Notes under the pieces: generated by a model
Database searches by the model: none
The model's input: only the letters and a program-made list of their open reading frames with translations
Told to the model about the DNA's origin: nothing
Shown: positions 1 to 7,637 of the stretch, piece after piece
How the letters are laid out: each line of letters opens with the position of its first letter
How positions within the stretch are numbered: position 1 is the stretch's first letter
Position numbers and translations under genes: made by a program
Assembly (NCBI GenBank): GCA_002448875.1
Contig: DKAS01000232.1
Coordinates: forward strand, 1-9,356
Length of the DNA: 9,356 bases
Direction: 5' to 3'
Origin: Proteobacteria bacterium UBA6920
Lineage (GTDB): Bacteria > Pseudomonadota > Gammaproteobacteria > SG8-11

Positions 1-673
1 GGCCGGCGTCATCAACGGCATCGGTCACTGGTGGGGTTACCGCCATTACGAGGTGCCGGATGCGTCCACCAATGTTTTTCCCATCGGCATTCTCATCGGT
101 GGCGAAGAGTTTCATAACAACCACCACACCTACCCCAATTCCGCCAAGCTGTCGTCCCGCTGGTGGGAATTCGACATCGGCTGGTTTTATATCCGTCTGG
201 GCGAGTTGCTGCGTCTGACCAGCGTGAAGAAAGTCGCGCCTACGCCGCTGCTGGGCGAGCGCAAGGCGGTAGATCTGGATACGGTCAGCGCCGTGGTGTT
301 GAACCGGTTTCAGGTCATGTACCGCTACCGCAAGGACGTGATCACCCGGGTGGTGAAGGAAGAAATGGGCAAGGCCGACGCGTCGCTGCGCGCGTTGCTG
401 CAGCGGGGCCGGCGTCTGCTGGCGCGGGAGGAATCGCTGCTGGACGCCGACGCCCGTGCCCGGCTGGCGACGATGATCGAACGCAACGACAAGCTCAATA
501 CCATCTATCAGTTCAAACAGCAGTTGCAGGAATTGTGGAAGCGCTCGGCCGCCAACCAGGAAGTGCTGCTGCAGGCTCTGCAGGACTGGTGTCGCCGCGC
601 CCAGGCCACCGGTATCAAGGCGCTGGAGGAATTTGCCCAGAGCCTGACCCGTTACACCCTGCGTCCGGCGTAA
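1..673 (+). CDS. Acyl-CoA/fatty-acid delta-9-type desaturase, C-terminal part (5' end outside window)
   Basis: This is the C-terminal 223 residues of a membrane di-iron fatty-acid desaturase. Codons begin at base 2 and a TAA ends the gene at 671-673. Known role of the family: O2-dependent insertion of a cis double bond into a saturated acyl chain at the inner membrane, using electrons from a redox partner. Seen here: a GHWWGYRHYE stretch (fragment residues 8-17) and the last histidine box HNNHH (residues 39-43), followed by TYPNSAKLSSRWWEFDIGW, all typical of bacterial stearoyl-CoA-type delta-9 desaturases. The first two histidine boxes and the membrane segments lie upstream of the window. 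After about residue 75 comes a tail of roughly 145 residues, Lys/Arg/Glu/Leu-rich and predicted helical, with no histidine box; Pseudomonas DesB-like enzymes have a comparable extension. Regiospecificity cannot be told from this fragment. The gene is convergent with rpmG and the two share a terminator. Confidence 0.88.
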   Translation, partial: AGVINGIGHWWGYRHYEVPDASTNVFPIGILIGGEEFHNNHHTYPNSAKLSSRWWEFDIGWFYIRLGELLRLTSVKKVAPTPLLGERKAVDLDTVSAVVLNRFQVMYRYRKDVITRVVKEEMGKADASLRALLQRGRRLLAREESLLDADARARLATMIERNDKLNTIYQFKQQLQELWKRSAANQEVLLQALQDWCRRAQATGIKALEEFAQSLTRYTLRPA

Positions 674-736
674 GCGGCTGCGCCCTCGCCCTTATCGGGC
701 GGGGCACCCGCCGGTTTGCCCGGGGAGCGCAAAAAC

Positions 737-760
737 AAAACCCGCCGTAAGGCGGGTTTT
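737..760. terminator. Bidirectional Rho-independent terminator between desaturase and rpmG
   Basis: A perfect 10-bp inverted repeat, AAAACCCGCC - GTAA - GGCGGGTTTT, gives a GC-rich stem with a 4-base loop. It has T-runs on both strands: TTTT on the plus side, and TTTTGTTTTT when read on the minus strand. It sits 63 bp after the desaturase stop and 26 bp after the rpmG stop, so it probably ends both convergent transcripts. A small second hairpin, GCCTG-ATC-CAGGC (774-786), lies directly after the rpmG stop codon. Confidence 0.9.
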
Positions 761-786
761 CAGTTTGGCTTGGGCCTGATCCAGGC

Positions 787-954
787 TTATTTTATTTTAG
801 CTTCCTTGTATACGACGTGCTTGCGAACTACCGGATCGAATTTCTTCATTTCCAGTTTGTCCGGCATGGTGCGCTTGTTCTTGGTGGTGGTGTAGTAATG
901 GCCGGTATTGGCGCTGGACACCAGTTTGATCTTTTCGCGGATTGCCTTGGCCAT
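787..954 (-). CDS. rpmG: 50S ribosomal protein L33 (bL33), cysteine-free form
   Basis: The gene encodes 55 residues beginning [18 protein letters not shown] and ending YKEAKIK, nearly the sequence and exact length of E. coli L33. L33 is a small protein of the large ribosomal subunit near the E site. This copy has no cysteine, so it is the zinc-independent form rather than the CxxC zinc-ribbon paralogue. Its ATG (954-952) overlaps the rpmB stop codon by one base (TAATG), which suggests translational coupling. A GGGGAGA-type ribosome-binding stretch lies within the last codons of rpmB. The terminator at 737-760 follows. The order rpmB-rpmG is standard in gammaproteobacteria. Confidence 0.97.
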   Translation of the reverse strand: MAKAIREKIKLVSSANTGHYYTTTKNKRTMPDKLEMKKFDPVVRKHVVYKEAKIK

Positions 955-1190
955 TAGAATTTCTCCCCGCGCTTACGCAGATCGGCCAGTACCTGGTCGA
1001 TCCCCAGCTTATCGATCATGCGCATGCCCTTGGAGCTCAGGCGCAGTTTCACAAAGCGGTTTTCGCTTTCCACCCAGAAACGGTGGGCATGCAGGTTGGG
1101 CATGAAGCGCCGCCGGGTCTTATTGTTCGCATGGGAAACGTTGTTGCCCGTCATCGGCCGTTTACCCGTTACTTGACATACTCTGGACAT
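954..1190 (-). CDS. rpmB: 50S ribosomal protein L28 (bL28)
   Basis: The gene encodes 78 residues beginning [21 protein letters not shown], with [13 protein letters not shown] in the middle and LRKRGEKF at the end. This is the full usual length of proteobacterial L28, a structural protein of the large subunit. An in-frame ATG 48 bases upstream (1238) is rejected because the family begins MSRVCQVTG and a GAGG ribosome-binding site (1197-1200) sits 6 bases before the ATG at 1190. It is the first gene of the rpmB-rpmG operon and is divergent from rph. Confidence 0.97.
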   Translation of the reverse strand: MSRVCQVTGKRPMTGNNVSHANNKTRRRFMPNLHAHRFWVESENRFVKLRLSSKGMRMIDKLGIDQVLADLRKRGEKF

Positions 1191-1248
1191 GACTTGCCTC
1201 GTGTCTGTTTTATCTTTCCATTCCCGGCCCTGGGCCAAGGAGCCGAAT

Positions 1249-1254
1249 TTTATA
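1249..1254 (-). promoter_or_regulatory. Candidate -10 box for rpmB-rpmG
   Basis: Read on the minus strand the sequence is TATAAA, within TATAAAAT. It lies about 60 bases upstream of the rpmB ATG, in the only non-coding stretch before the operon. No convincing -35 hexamer is found 16-18 bases further upstream, so only the -10 element is proposed. Confidence 0.4.
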
Positions 1255-1317
1255 CCAGAAACGGGCCAGTTTGGGTAGGGGGTGGATTAAAAAAACGCCG
1301 CCGGCCCCCGGGCGGGG

Positions 1318-1323
1318 TATAAT
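1318..1323 (+). promoter_or_regulatory. Candidate -10 box for rph-rdgB
   Basis: A perfect TATAAT lies 29 bases before the rph ATG, directly after a very GC-rich tract (1296-1317). The -35 position is GC-rich and does not match TTGACA, so the promoter may be weak or activator-dependent. A GGGGAG ribosome-binding site (1340-1345) follows at good spacing. This promoter and the rpmB -10 candidate face away from each other across about 65 bp. Confidence 0.45.
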
Positions 1324-1352
1324 TCGCTTCTTTTTTTCTGGGGAGAGCGCTG

Positions 1353-2069
1353 ATGCGTCCAAGTGGCCGAGCCCCCGGCGAATTGCGCCGGATTCAATTC
1401 ACCCGCAACTATACCAAACATGCCGAGGGTTCGGTGTTGGTGGAGTTTGGCGACACCAAGGTGCTGTGCAATGCCTCCGTGTCCGATTCTATTCCGCGCT
1501 TCCTGAAGGGGAAAGGCAAGGGCTGGGTCACCGCCGAGTATGGCATGCTGCCGCGCTCCACCGGCCAGCGCATGGACCGGGAGGCGTCCCGCGGCCGGCA
1601 AGGTGGCCGTACCCTGGAGATCCAGCGCCTGATCGGCCGTTCGCTGCGGGCGGTGGTGGACATGGCGGCCCTGGGCGAGCGCTCGATCACCATCGATTGC
1701 GACGTGATCCAGGCCGACGGCGGCACCCGCACCGCCTCCATCACCGGCGGCTACCTGGCCCTGGCCGATGCGGTACACACCCTGCTGGACAATAAAGTGC
1801 TGAGCGTCAACCCGCTCAAGGCCCATGTGGCGTCGGTGTCGGTGGGGATCTGCGGCGGGGTACCGGTGCTGGATCTGGACTACGCCGAGGATTCCAGCGC
1901 CGAAACCGACATGAACGTGGTGATGGACGGCAGCGGTCATTTTATCGAGATCCAGGGTACCGCCGAGGGTCATGTGTTCAGTCAGCAGGAGCTCAACAGC
2001 ATGCTGGATCTGGCCCGTGGCGGCATCGAGCAGTTGATCGCCAAGCAGATGCAGGTGCTGGCGCGATGA
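1353..2069 (+). CDS. rph: Ribonuclease PH
   Basis: RNase PH is a phosphate-dependent 3'-5' exoribonuclease that trims tRNA precursors and works as a ring-shaped hexamer in the cytoplasm. The 238-residue product has the full family length and starts [20 protein letters not shown]. Visible signatures are LCNASV (38-43), the [16 protein letters not shown] segment with the phosphate-binding arginine at R86, and [12 protein letters not shown] with T125/R126 completing the phosphate site. The acidic [13 protein letters not shown] stretch (174-186) supplies metal-site aspartates. The protein therefore looks catalytically intact. GGGGAG precedes the start by 7 bases. The 3' end overlaps rdgB by four bases (ATGA). 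In E. coli rph is followed by pyrE; here it is followed by rdgB, an arrangement also familiar from Xanthomonas-like and betaproteobacterial genomes. Confidence 0.97.
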   Translation: MRPSGRAPGELRRIQFTRNYTKHAEGSVLVEFGDTKVLCNASVSDSIPRFLKGKGKGWVTAEYGMLPRSTGQRMDREASRGRQGGRTLEIQRLIGRSLRAVVDMAALGERSITIDCDVIQADGGTRTASITGGYLALADAVHTLLDNKVLSVNPLKAHVASVSVGICGGVPVLDLDYAEDSSAETDMNVVMDGSGHFIEIQGTAEGHVFSQQELNSMLDLARGGIEQLIAKQMQVLAR

Positions 2070-2698
2070 CGCACGGGGACTTGCACGAGGTGGTGATGGC
2101 CACCAATAACGCCGGCAAGGCGCGGGAAATTTCCGCGGTGCTGGCCGAGTACGGCATCAAGGTGCTGCCGCAATCCCAGTTCAACGTGCCCGAGGCCGAG
2201 GAAACCGGCCTGACCTTCGTCGAAAACGCCCTGCTGAAGGCGCGCAATGCCGCGCAATACAGCAAGCATCCAGTCATTGCCGATGATTCCGGCATTGCCG
2301 TCGATGCCCTCGACGGTCAGCCGGGTATTTATTCGGCGCGCTATGCCGGTGTCGGCGCCGGCGACGAGGCCAACAACGCCAAGTTGCTGCAGGCCCTGGC
2401 CGGCTTGCCGCCGGAGCAGCGGGGGGCGCGCTTTATCTGCGTCATGGTGTTGCTGCGCCACGCCCTGGATCCCACGCCTATTATCTGCCAGGGCGTATGG
2501 GAGGGGCGGGTGCTGGAGGCGCCCAGCGGCGCCAACGGTTTTGGTTACGATCCCTTGTTTTTCGTGCCCGGGGAAAACTGCGCGTCCGCCCAGCTGCCGG
2601 CCGAGCGCAAGAATCAGCTCAGTCACCGCGGTCAGGCGCTGCGCGCCCTGGTGGCGGAGATCCGCCGGCAGCTGGCCAGCGGTGCCTTGCACGTTTGA
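2066..2698 (+). CDS. rdgB: XTP/dITP pyrophosphatase (HAM1/RdgB family)
   Basis: RdgB hydrolyses non-canonical purine triphosphates (dITP, XTP, ITP) to monophosphates plus pyrophosphate, keeping deaminated bases out of DNA and RNA. The 210-residue product is slightly longer than E. coli RdgB and carries all family motifs: substrate-loop TNNAGK (13-18), [15 protein letters not shown] (46-60) with metal-binding E54, DDSG (73-76) with the catalytic aspartate, [20 protein letters not shown] (155-165) and the C-terminal SHRGQAL (186-192). The ATG at 2066 overlaps the rph stop as ATGA, so translation is probably coupled. An internal ATG at residue 11 would remove a strand that the family has, so the upstream start is preferred. 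It ends 15 bp from the stop of convergent yajL, with no visible terminator between them. Confidence 0.96.
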   Translation: MTHGDLHEVVMATNNAGKAREISAVLAEYGIKVLPQSQFNVPEAEETGLTFVENALLKARNAAQYSKHPVIADDSGIAVDALDGQPGIYSARYAGVGAGDEANNAKLLQALAGLPPEQRGARFICVMVLLRHALDPTPIICQGVWEGRVLEAPSGANGFGYDPLFFVPGENCASAQLPAERKNQLSHRGQALRALVAEIRRQLASGALHV

Positions 2699-2713
2699 GA
2701 GTTGCGGTTCCGT

Positions 2714-3262
2714 TCAGCGTTGCAGGCCGGATTCGACCTTGTTGCGGGTGTCTCTGTCGCTGAGCAGTTCGATCAGGGTGAGGGCGAAATCCATGGCGGT
2801 GCCGGGGCCGCGCGAGGTGACTACCTTGCCGTCGACTACTACCGCCGTTTTTTGCACCTGAGTGTCGGGCAGGGTCAGCGCCTCCAGAGTACCGGGGAAG
2901 GCGGTGGCATTGCGCTTGGACAGCAGACCGGCATTGGCCAGCACTTTGGGCGCGGCGCAGATGGCGGCGGTGTATTTCTCCTTGGCGGCCTGCTGCTTCA
3001 GCAGCTTGCGGATACGCTCGTCGGCGTTGAGATTGTTGGCGCCGGGCTGGCCGCCGGGCAGCACGATCATATCGAATTCTTCTTCGAGCACGTCGTCCAG
3101 AGTTTCCTCGGCAATGATTTGCGTGCCGCGGCTGCAGGTGACGAAGGGGTCGTCGAGGGCGGCGACCACCACCTCGATCTGGGCACGGCGCAGCAGATCG
3201 ATAATGGTGACTGCTTCGAGTTCTTCACTGCCCTGGGCCAGGGGAACGAGGACGCGTGCCAT
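2714..3262 (-). CDS. yajL: DJ-1/PfpI-superfamily protein, YajL type
   Basis: The 182-residue protein starts MARVLVPLAQGSEELEAVT. Family signatures shared with E. coli YajL and human DJ-1 are the nucleophile-elbow AAICAAP with reactive C102, the supporting glutamate E16, the TCSRG segment (C43) and the late VTSRGPGTAMDF motif. DJ-1-family proteins are linked to oxidative-stress protection and to handling glyoxal-type damage; the precise reaction of YajL is debated, so I assign the family rather than an activity. The start at 3262 is chosen because GGAGG lies 8 bases upstream and the family begins there. The in-frame ATG at 3349 would add 29 residues without family similarity. It is the last gene of the minus-strand block, 126 bp after ctpA and beyond a strong hairpin. 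Confidence 0.92.
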   Translation of the reverse strand: MARVLVPLAQGSEELEAVTIIDLLRRAQIEVVVAALDDPFVTCSRGTQIIAEETLDDVLEEEFDMIVLPGGQPGANNLNADERIRKLLKQQAAKEKYTAAICAAPKVLANAGLLSKRNATAFPGTLEALTLPDTQVQKTAVVVDGKVVTSRGPGTAMDFALTLIELLSDRDTRNKVESGLQR

Positions 3263-3349
3263 GGTTTTTTCCTCCGCGCTGGGGATTGCGCCTGAGGAGG
3301 CGCCGGACCGCGGCGCGCTTGGCTGCCGCTTGTTTGCTGGTTGAATCAT

Positions 3350-3379
3350 CCGGCCGGCGCCTGCGACGGCGCCGGCCGG
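3350..3379 (-). terminator. Strong GC hairpin between ctpA and yajL, possible terminator
   Basis: A perfect 12-bp inverted repeat, CCGGCCGGCGCC - TGCGAC - GGCGCCGGCCGG, lies 9 bases past the ctpA stop codon in the direction of transcription. The stem is entirely G/C and very stable, but there is no T-run after it on either strand, so it is not a classical intrinsic terminator. It could mark or stabilise the ctpA mRNA 3' end, or partly stop transcription before yajL. Confidence 0.45.
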
Positions 3380-3388
3380 GTTACCGAG

Positions 3389-4762
3389 TTACTGCGCCTG
3401 AGCCGCCTTGGCGGATTTGACGATGGACAGACCCTTGAGCATGTTCAGCGCCTCATACAGGGCGTAATCCTGTTTGGCCAGCGCCAGCAGGTCCGGTTTG
3501 CCGCTGCTGTCGGTGCTGGCCGCTTCCTTGGCGACTTCTTTGGCGCCGTTCTTCTTGCCGTTGTCCGTCGGATTCTCCAGGTGACCGGTCAGGTCCGATT
3601 CCTTGACGAAGCCCACCGCCGGCTGTTCGGCTTCGGCGACCTTGACCCGCTCCAGCATGATGTCGGGCACGATGCCTTCGGCCTGGATGGAGCGGCCGTT
3701 GGGGGTAAAGTAACGGGCGGTGGTCAGTTTCAGCGCCGAAACGTTATTGGGCAGGGGCAGAATGGTCTGCACCGAGCCTTTACCGAAGGTCGGCGTGCCC
3801 ATGATGACGGCGCGTTTGTGATCCTGCAGGGCGCCGGCGACGATTTCCGAGGCGGAGGCGGAGCCGCCGTTGACCAGCACCACCATGGGAGCGCCCTCGA
3901 GAATGTCCTTGGCGGTGGCCTTGAACTGCAGCTTGGAATCTTCGATGCGGCCTTCGGTGTAGACGATCAGGCCGTCGGTGAGGAACGCGTCGGACACCGC
4001 CACCGCGGCATTGAGTACGCCGCCGGGGTTGTTGCGCAGATCCAGCACCAGGCCGGTCAGGGGCTTCTTGCCTTCCTTCGACAGCTTCTTCACCGCCGCT
4101 ACCAGGTTTTCACCGGTATGCGACTGGAACTGGGTGATGCGCACATAGCCGAAGCCGTCGTCCAGAATCTTGCTCTTGACGCTCTGCACCTTGATCACGT
4201 CGCGGGTGAGGGTGATTTTCAGCGGTTTTTCCTCGCCTTCGCGCACGATGGTCAGGATGATGTCGGTGCCGGGTTTGCCGCGCATGATCTTGACCGCTTC
4301 GTTCAGCGACATGCCCTTCACCGGCTTGTCGTCGAGGCGGATGATCAGGTCGCCCGCTTTGACGCCGGCCCGTTCCGCCGGGGTGTCGTCGATCGGCGCG
4401 ATGACCTTGACGAAGCCGTCTTCCATGCCGACCTCTATGCCCAGGCCGCCGAATTCGCCGGTGGTGCCCACCTGCAATTCCTTGTAGGACTCCTGGTCAA
4501 GGTAGGTGGAATGGGGATCCAGGCCGGACAGCATGCCGCGGATGGCATGTTCCAGCAGGGTTTTGTCATCGACTTCCTCGACGTAATCGCGTTTGATCTT
4601 GGTGAACACATCCGTGAACAGGCGCAGCTCTTCCAGCGGCAGGGAGGCCGTGGGGGCGGTGGTTTCCTGTTTTTGCGCCAGTACACCATGACCGATGGCC
4701 AGCAGGATGCCCAGGACCAGGCCCGCAAACAGCAGGGTGATTTGTTTGTACTTAACGTTCAT
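3389..4762 (-). CDS. ctpA: Carboxy-terminal processing protease, S41A family
   Basis: This is a periplasmic serine protease of 457 residues that cleaves proteins near their C termini. In Pseudomonas the CtpA protease controls levels of peptidoglycan cross-link hydrolases. Seen here: an N-terminal hydrophobic signal/anchor segment (about 8-29, ending at VLAQ), a PDZ domain (about 97-180, with GIEVG and the AERAGVKAGDLI groove), and the S41 catalytic domain with DLRNNPGG (241-248). The catalytic dyad is S303 in GGSASASEI and K328 in TFGKGSVQT, 25 residues apart as in E. coli Prc, with the supporting Gln at 332. The low-complexity linker near 395-422 precedes a conserved C-terminal helix, YALYEALNMLKGL. 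A GGAG ribosome-binding site lies 8 bases before the ATG. It is downstream of envC with a 79-bp gap that holds its own -10 candidate. Confidence 0.95.
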   Translation of the reverse strand: MNVKYKQITLLFAGLVLGILLAIGHGVLAQKQETTAPTASLPLEELRLFTDVFTKIKRDYVEEVDDKTLLEHAIRGMLSGLDPHSTYLDQESYKELQVGTTGEFGGLGIEVGMEDGFVKVIAPIDDTPAERAGVKAGDLIIRLDDKPVKGMSLNEAVKIMRGKPGTDIILTIVREGEEKPLKITLTRDVIKVQSVKSKILDDGFGYVRITQFQSHTGENLVAAVKKLSKEGKKPLTGLVLDLRNNPGGVLNAAVAVSDAFLTDGLIVYTEGRIEDSKLQFKATAKDILEGAPMVVLVNGGSASASEIVAGALQDHKRAVIMGTPTFGKGSVQTILPLPNNVSALKLTTARYFTPNGRSIQAEGIVPDIMLERVKVAEAEQPAVGFVKESDLTGHLENPTDNGKKNGAKEVAKEAASTDSSGKPDLLALAKQDYALYEALNMLKGLSIVKSAKAAQAQ

Positions 4763-4786
4763 GTAGTGCTCCGTGGTGCGTCAATC

Positions 4787-4792
4787 ATTATA
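4787..4792 (-). promoter_or_regulatory. Candidate -10 box for ctpA
   Basis: Read on the minus strand this is a perfect TATAAT, 24 bases before the ctpA ATG, inside the 79-bp AT-rich gap after envC. The -35 region shows no good TTGACA match. A transcript from here would have a very short leader that still includes the GGAG ribosome-binding site. ctpA may therefore be expressed both by read-through from envC and on its own. Confidence 0.4.
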
Positions 4793-4841
4793 TTGAATCA
4801 CAAAATCGTGTTATTCGGCTGCATTTTTAACGAGTTACGGA

Positions 4842-6017
4842 CTATTCCGCCCGTGCCCGCCGGGTCGGCGGGTTGCTCAGCCACAGCAGGGGATTCTGCG
4901 CCTTGCTCTGGTGGCGGATTTCAAAATACAGTCCGGGACTGGCCTGGCTGCCGCTGTTGCCGACAATGGCGATAGCCTCGCCCGCGTCCACCCAGTCGCC
5001 GGTCTTGCGCAGTAATGACCGGTTATAGCCATAAAGACTGAGGTAATCTTTGCCGTGGTCCACAATAATGACCATGCCGTAGCCGGGGAGCCAGTCGGCG
5101 AAGGCGACCCGGCCGGTGGCCACCGCATGGACTTCCTGGCCGGCCTCCGATGCAATAACGATGCCCTGCCATTTCAGGCGGTCAACCTGGGGGCTGCCGA
5201 AGCGGACGATGACGCTGCCGCGGGTTGGCCAGTCCAGCCGGCCTTTATAATAAGCAAAAGGCTTGCCGACTTCGGAGGCGATCAGGGTATCCTGGGCCTC
5301 ATTGTGGAGGCTGGCCAGCACATTCTCCAGCTGTTTTTTCTCGTCCAGCAATTGCGCCAGCCGCTGGTCCTTGCTCTGGATGTCGCTGTTGAGCTGCTCC
5401 AGCACCTGGCCGCGCTCCTGCAGGCTGGCCAGGAGGACACCCCGTTCCTGGGTGTAGTTCCGCTGCAATTCGCGCAAGCGAGTCTGATTTTCCGCAATGT
5501 CGGATTCCAGTTGCGCCAGTGCTGTTATTTTGTCGGTCAACTCGCTGATGTGTCGGATGCGCGCCTGGTTGTAATAGTTGTAATACGCCATGACGCGGCC
5601 CAGGGCGGCGGCATTTTCCTGATTTAACAGGATTTTGATCAATTCCTGGTGGCCCGCGCCGGTGGCGTAGGCGACCCGGATCTGGTTGCGCAGTTGCTGG
5701 CGATGGCGGTCCAGCTGGCGTTGCAGGGTCTGGTGCTGCTGTTGATGCTGGGCCAGGGTCTGTTCCTGCCGGTTCATGTCCGCGGCCAGCTGGTGTTGTT
5801 TGCGGCCCAGCTGGTCCACCTGCCGGTCCATGTGTTTGAGTTTTTCCTGCAGCTGCTGGCGGGCCTGGTGGGCTTTTTTCAGGTCATCCCGTATCGAGTC
5901 GATGGAATTGTCCAGTTGCTGCAGATCCGGCCGCGCAGCGGTGGCGGCGGCCACGGCGGGCGCCGGTCCCTGCCCGAGGCAGCATAACAGCAGCAGAAAC
6001 AGACCCTTTGGCTTCAC
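4842..6017 (-). CDS. envC: Murein hydrolase activator EnvC (coiled coil plus degenerate LytM domain)
   Basis: EnvC is a periplasmic protein that activates N-acetylmuramyl-L-alanine amidases at the division site, working with FtsEX in E. coli. The 391-residue product has a signal peptide (about 1-24, hydrophobic core LFLLLLCCL), a long Gln/Leu/Lys/Arg-rich coiled coil (about 30-255) and a C-terminal LytM/M23 domain (about 270-385). The zinc ligands of active M23 enzymes are missing: LKWQGIVI stands where the His/Asp site would be, SLYGYN replaces the usual YAH, and LYFEIRHQ replaces the LHFE-type ligand. This is the expected degenerate form of an activator, not an enzyme. The start is GTG at 6017, with GGGAG six bases upstream. 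It lies 72 bp after gpmI and before ctpA on the same strand, a common proteobacterial order. Confidence 0.93.
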   Translation of the reverse strand: MKPKGLFLLLLCCLGQGPAPAVAAATAARPDLQQLDNSIDSIRDDLKKAHQARQQLQEKLKHMDRQVDQLGRKQHQLAADMNRQEQTLAQHQQQHQTLQRQLDRHRQQLRNQIRVAYATGAGHQELIKILLNQENAAALGRVMAYYNYYNQARIRHISELTDKITALAQLESDIAENQTRLRELQRNYTQERGVLLASLQERGQVLEQLNSDIQSKDQRLAQLLDEKKQLENVLASLHNEAQDTLIASEVGKPFAYYKGRLDWPTRGSVIVRFGSPQVDRLKWQGIVIASEAGQEVHAVATGRVAFADWLPGYGMVIIVDHGKDYLSLYGYNRSLLRKTGDWVDAGEAIAIVGNSGSQASPGLYFEIRHQSKAQNPLLWLSNPPTRRARAE

Positions 6018-6089
6018 TCCGGACTCCCGGCGAAGTGGTGGAAAAACGGTCGGCCGGCGGCGGCGCCGGGCCGCGCTGGCGTCAGCGCG

Positions 6090-7637
6090 TCAAGACGTCA
6101 GCGTCACCAGGGATTCGCCATCCATTTCCTTGGGAATGGGAATGCCCTTCAGGTAGAGCATGGTGGGCGCCACATCGGACAAGGCGCCGCTCTTGGCCAG
6201 TTCCGCCGGCCGTCCCATGTAGACGAACGGCACCGGATTGAACGTATGCGCGGTATGGGCCTGGCCGGTTTCGCTGTTGGCCATCTGTTCGGCGTTGCCG
6301 TGGTCGGCGGTGATCAGCATTTCGCCGCCGGCTTTCTTCACCGCCTTGATCACCTTGCCCAGGCATTTGTCCAGCGCCTCGATGGCCTTGATCGTGGCCT
6401 TGTAGTTGCCGGTATGGCCGACCATGTCCGGGTTGGCATAGTTGCATATGATGAAGTCGTACTGCCCGCTGTTGATGGCTTCTACCAGGCGCGCGGTGAC
6501 TTCCGGCGCGCTCATTTCCGGCTGCTGATCGTAGGTGGCGACATTGGGCGAGCGCACCAGGATGCGGTCCTCGCCATCGAACGGTTGCTCGCGGCCGCCG
6601 TTGAGGAAAAAGGTCACGTGGGCGTATTTTTCCGTTTCCGCGATGCGCAACTGCCGATAGCCCTGGGTCGCGATGTACTCGCCGAACACGTTTTCCAGGG
6701 TCTGCGGCGGATAGGCCACCGGGGTTTCGAACTTGGCGTTGTATTGCGTCAGGCAGACGAAGCTCTGCAGCTTTGGCAGCCGCGCGCGCTCGAACCCGGA
6801 GAAGGTTTCCTCGATGAAGGCGCGGGTGATCTGCCGCGCGCGATCGGCGCGGTAGTTCATGAAAATGATGACGTCGCCGTCCTCCACCGTGACCGGTTTG
6901 CTGCCGGCGGGGCAGATGGCGGTGCTCTCGATGAATTCGTCGCTTTCCCCGCGTTCATAGGCTGCCAGCACCGCGTCCCGGGCGCTGGGTGCGTGGTGGC
7001 GCGCCTTGCCCAGGGCGATCAGGTCGTAGGTTTCCTTGACCCGGTTCCAGCGGTGGTCGCGGTCCATGGCGAAATAACGGCCGATGACCGAGGCGAAGCG
7101 CCCCTTGCCCAGGCTGGCGAAGGTTTGTTCCATGCTTTCGATGTAGGCGAGGGCGCTTTTCGGCGGGGTGTCGCGGCCGTCGAGAAAAGCGTGCAGATAA
7201 ACCTTGTCTTCGCCCCGCTGTGCCGCCAGTTTTGCCATGGCGACCAGGTAATCCTGGTGGCTGTGCACGCCGCCGTCGGACAACAGGCCGAGAATATGCA
7301 CCGCCTTGCCGGCAGCCTTGGCGTTTTCCACCGCCTGGGTGAGCACCGGATTGTCATAGAAGGAGCCGGTGCTGATGGCTTCGCTCAGGCGGGTGGCTTC
7401 CTGGTAAACCACGCGGCCGGCACCCAGGTTGAGGTGTCCGACTTCCGAATTCCCCATCTGATCCGCGGGTAATCCCACTTCAGTGCCAGATCCCCAGATC
7501 AGTGTGTGGGGATAGCCCGCCCACAGTTCGTCCCAGTGGGGTTTGCGGGCATTGTTGATGGCGTTGCCATCGTTGACTTCACTGTAGCCCCATCCGTCGA
7601 GGATAATCAGGACCAGGGGGGAGGTGGCTTTGGGCAT
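6090..7637 (-). CDS. gpmI: 2,3-bisphosphoglycerate-independent phosphoglycerate mutase
   Basis: This Mn-dependent cytoplasmic enzyme interconverts 3- and 2-phosphoglycerate in glycolysis and gluconeogenesis through a phosphoserine intermediate. The 515-residue product has full family length. The alkaline-phosphatase-like phosphatase part carries D14 (LDGWGYS), the phosphorylated S64 ([14 protein letters not shown]), D404 and H408 ([10 protein letters not shown]), D445/H446 ([10 protein letters not shown]) and H464 ([11 protein letters not shown]). The inserted transferase domain shows [11 protein letters not shown] (120-130), [10 protein letters not shown] (153-162), GRYFAMDRD (186-194), NYRADRARQ (261-269) and K337 (ETEKYAH). 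All expected catalytic residues are present. The ATG at 7637 has only a weak GGA-containing ribosome-binding stretch. It is first in the minus-strand block ahead of envC and is divergent from the ArsR gene. Confidence 0.97.
   Translation of the reverse strand: MPKATSPLVLIILDGWGYSEVNDGNAINNARKPHWDELWAGYPHTLIWGSGTEVGLPADQMGNSEVGHLNLGAGRVVYQEATRLSEAISTGSFYDNPVLTQAVENAKAAGKAVHILGLLSDGGVHSHQDYLVAMAKLAAQRGEDKVYLHAFLDGRDTPPKSALAYIESMEQTFASLGKGRFASVIGRYFAMDRDHRWNRVKETYDLIALGKARHHAPSARDAVLAAYERGESDEFIESTAICPAGSKPVTVEDGDVIIFMNYRADRARQITRAFIEETFSGFERARLPKLQSFVCLTQYNAKFETPVAYPPQTLENVFGEYIATQGYRQLRIAETEKYAHVTFFLNGGREQPFDGEDRILVRSPNVATYDQQPEMSAPEVTARLVEAINSGQYDFIICNYANPDMVGHTGNYKATIKAIEALDKCLGKVIKAVKKAGGEMLITADHGNAEQMANSETGQAHTAHTFNPVPFVYMGRPAELAKSGALSDVAPTMLYLKGIPIPKEMDGESLVTLTS

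Noticed and set aside
1287..1317. The A-run plus GC-rich tract before rph as a terminator
   Set aside because: The repeat is imperfect and no gene ends there; it lies inside the divergent rpmB/rph promoter region.
1287..1973. A 228-codon minus-strand frame opposite rph, rich in His and Arg
   Set aside because: It is an antisense shadow of RNase PH and would also run through the divergent promoter region.
1982..2692. A 236-codon minus-strand frame opposite rdgB
   Set aside because: rdgB on the plus strand has every family motif and coupled translation with rph; the antisense product shows no recognisable domain.
3263..3349. Longer start for yajL adding 29 residues
   Set aside because: The extension has no DJ-1 family similarity and lacks a good ribosome-binding site, while the shorter start has GGAGG at proper spacing.
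3341..4975. A 544-codon plus-strand reading frame opposite ctpA
   Set aside because: It lies antisense to a full, motif-complete S41 protease. The product is His/Gln/Gly-rich without a recognisable fold, and open antisense frames are expected in GC-rich genes with strong codon bias.
4842..6017. EnvC as an active M23 zinc endopeptidase
   Set aside because: The zinc-ligand positions are replaced (LKWQG, SLYGYN, LYFEIRHQ), which fits an activator, not an enzyme.
6246..7472. A 408-codon plus-strand reading frame opposite gpmI
   Set aside because: It is antisense to a complete phosphoglycerate mutase with all catalytic residues. Composition and lack of motifs mark it as a codon-bias shadow.
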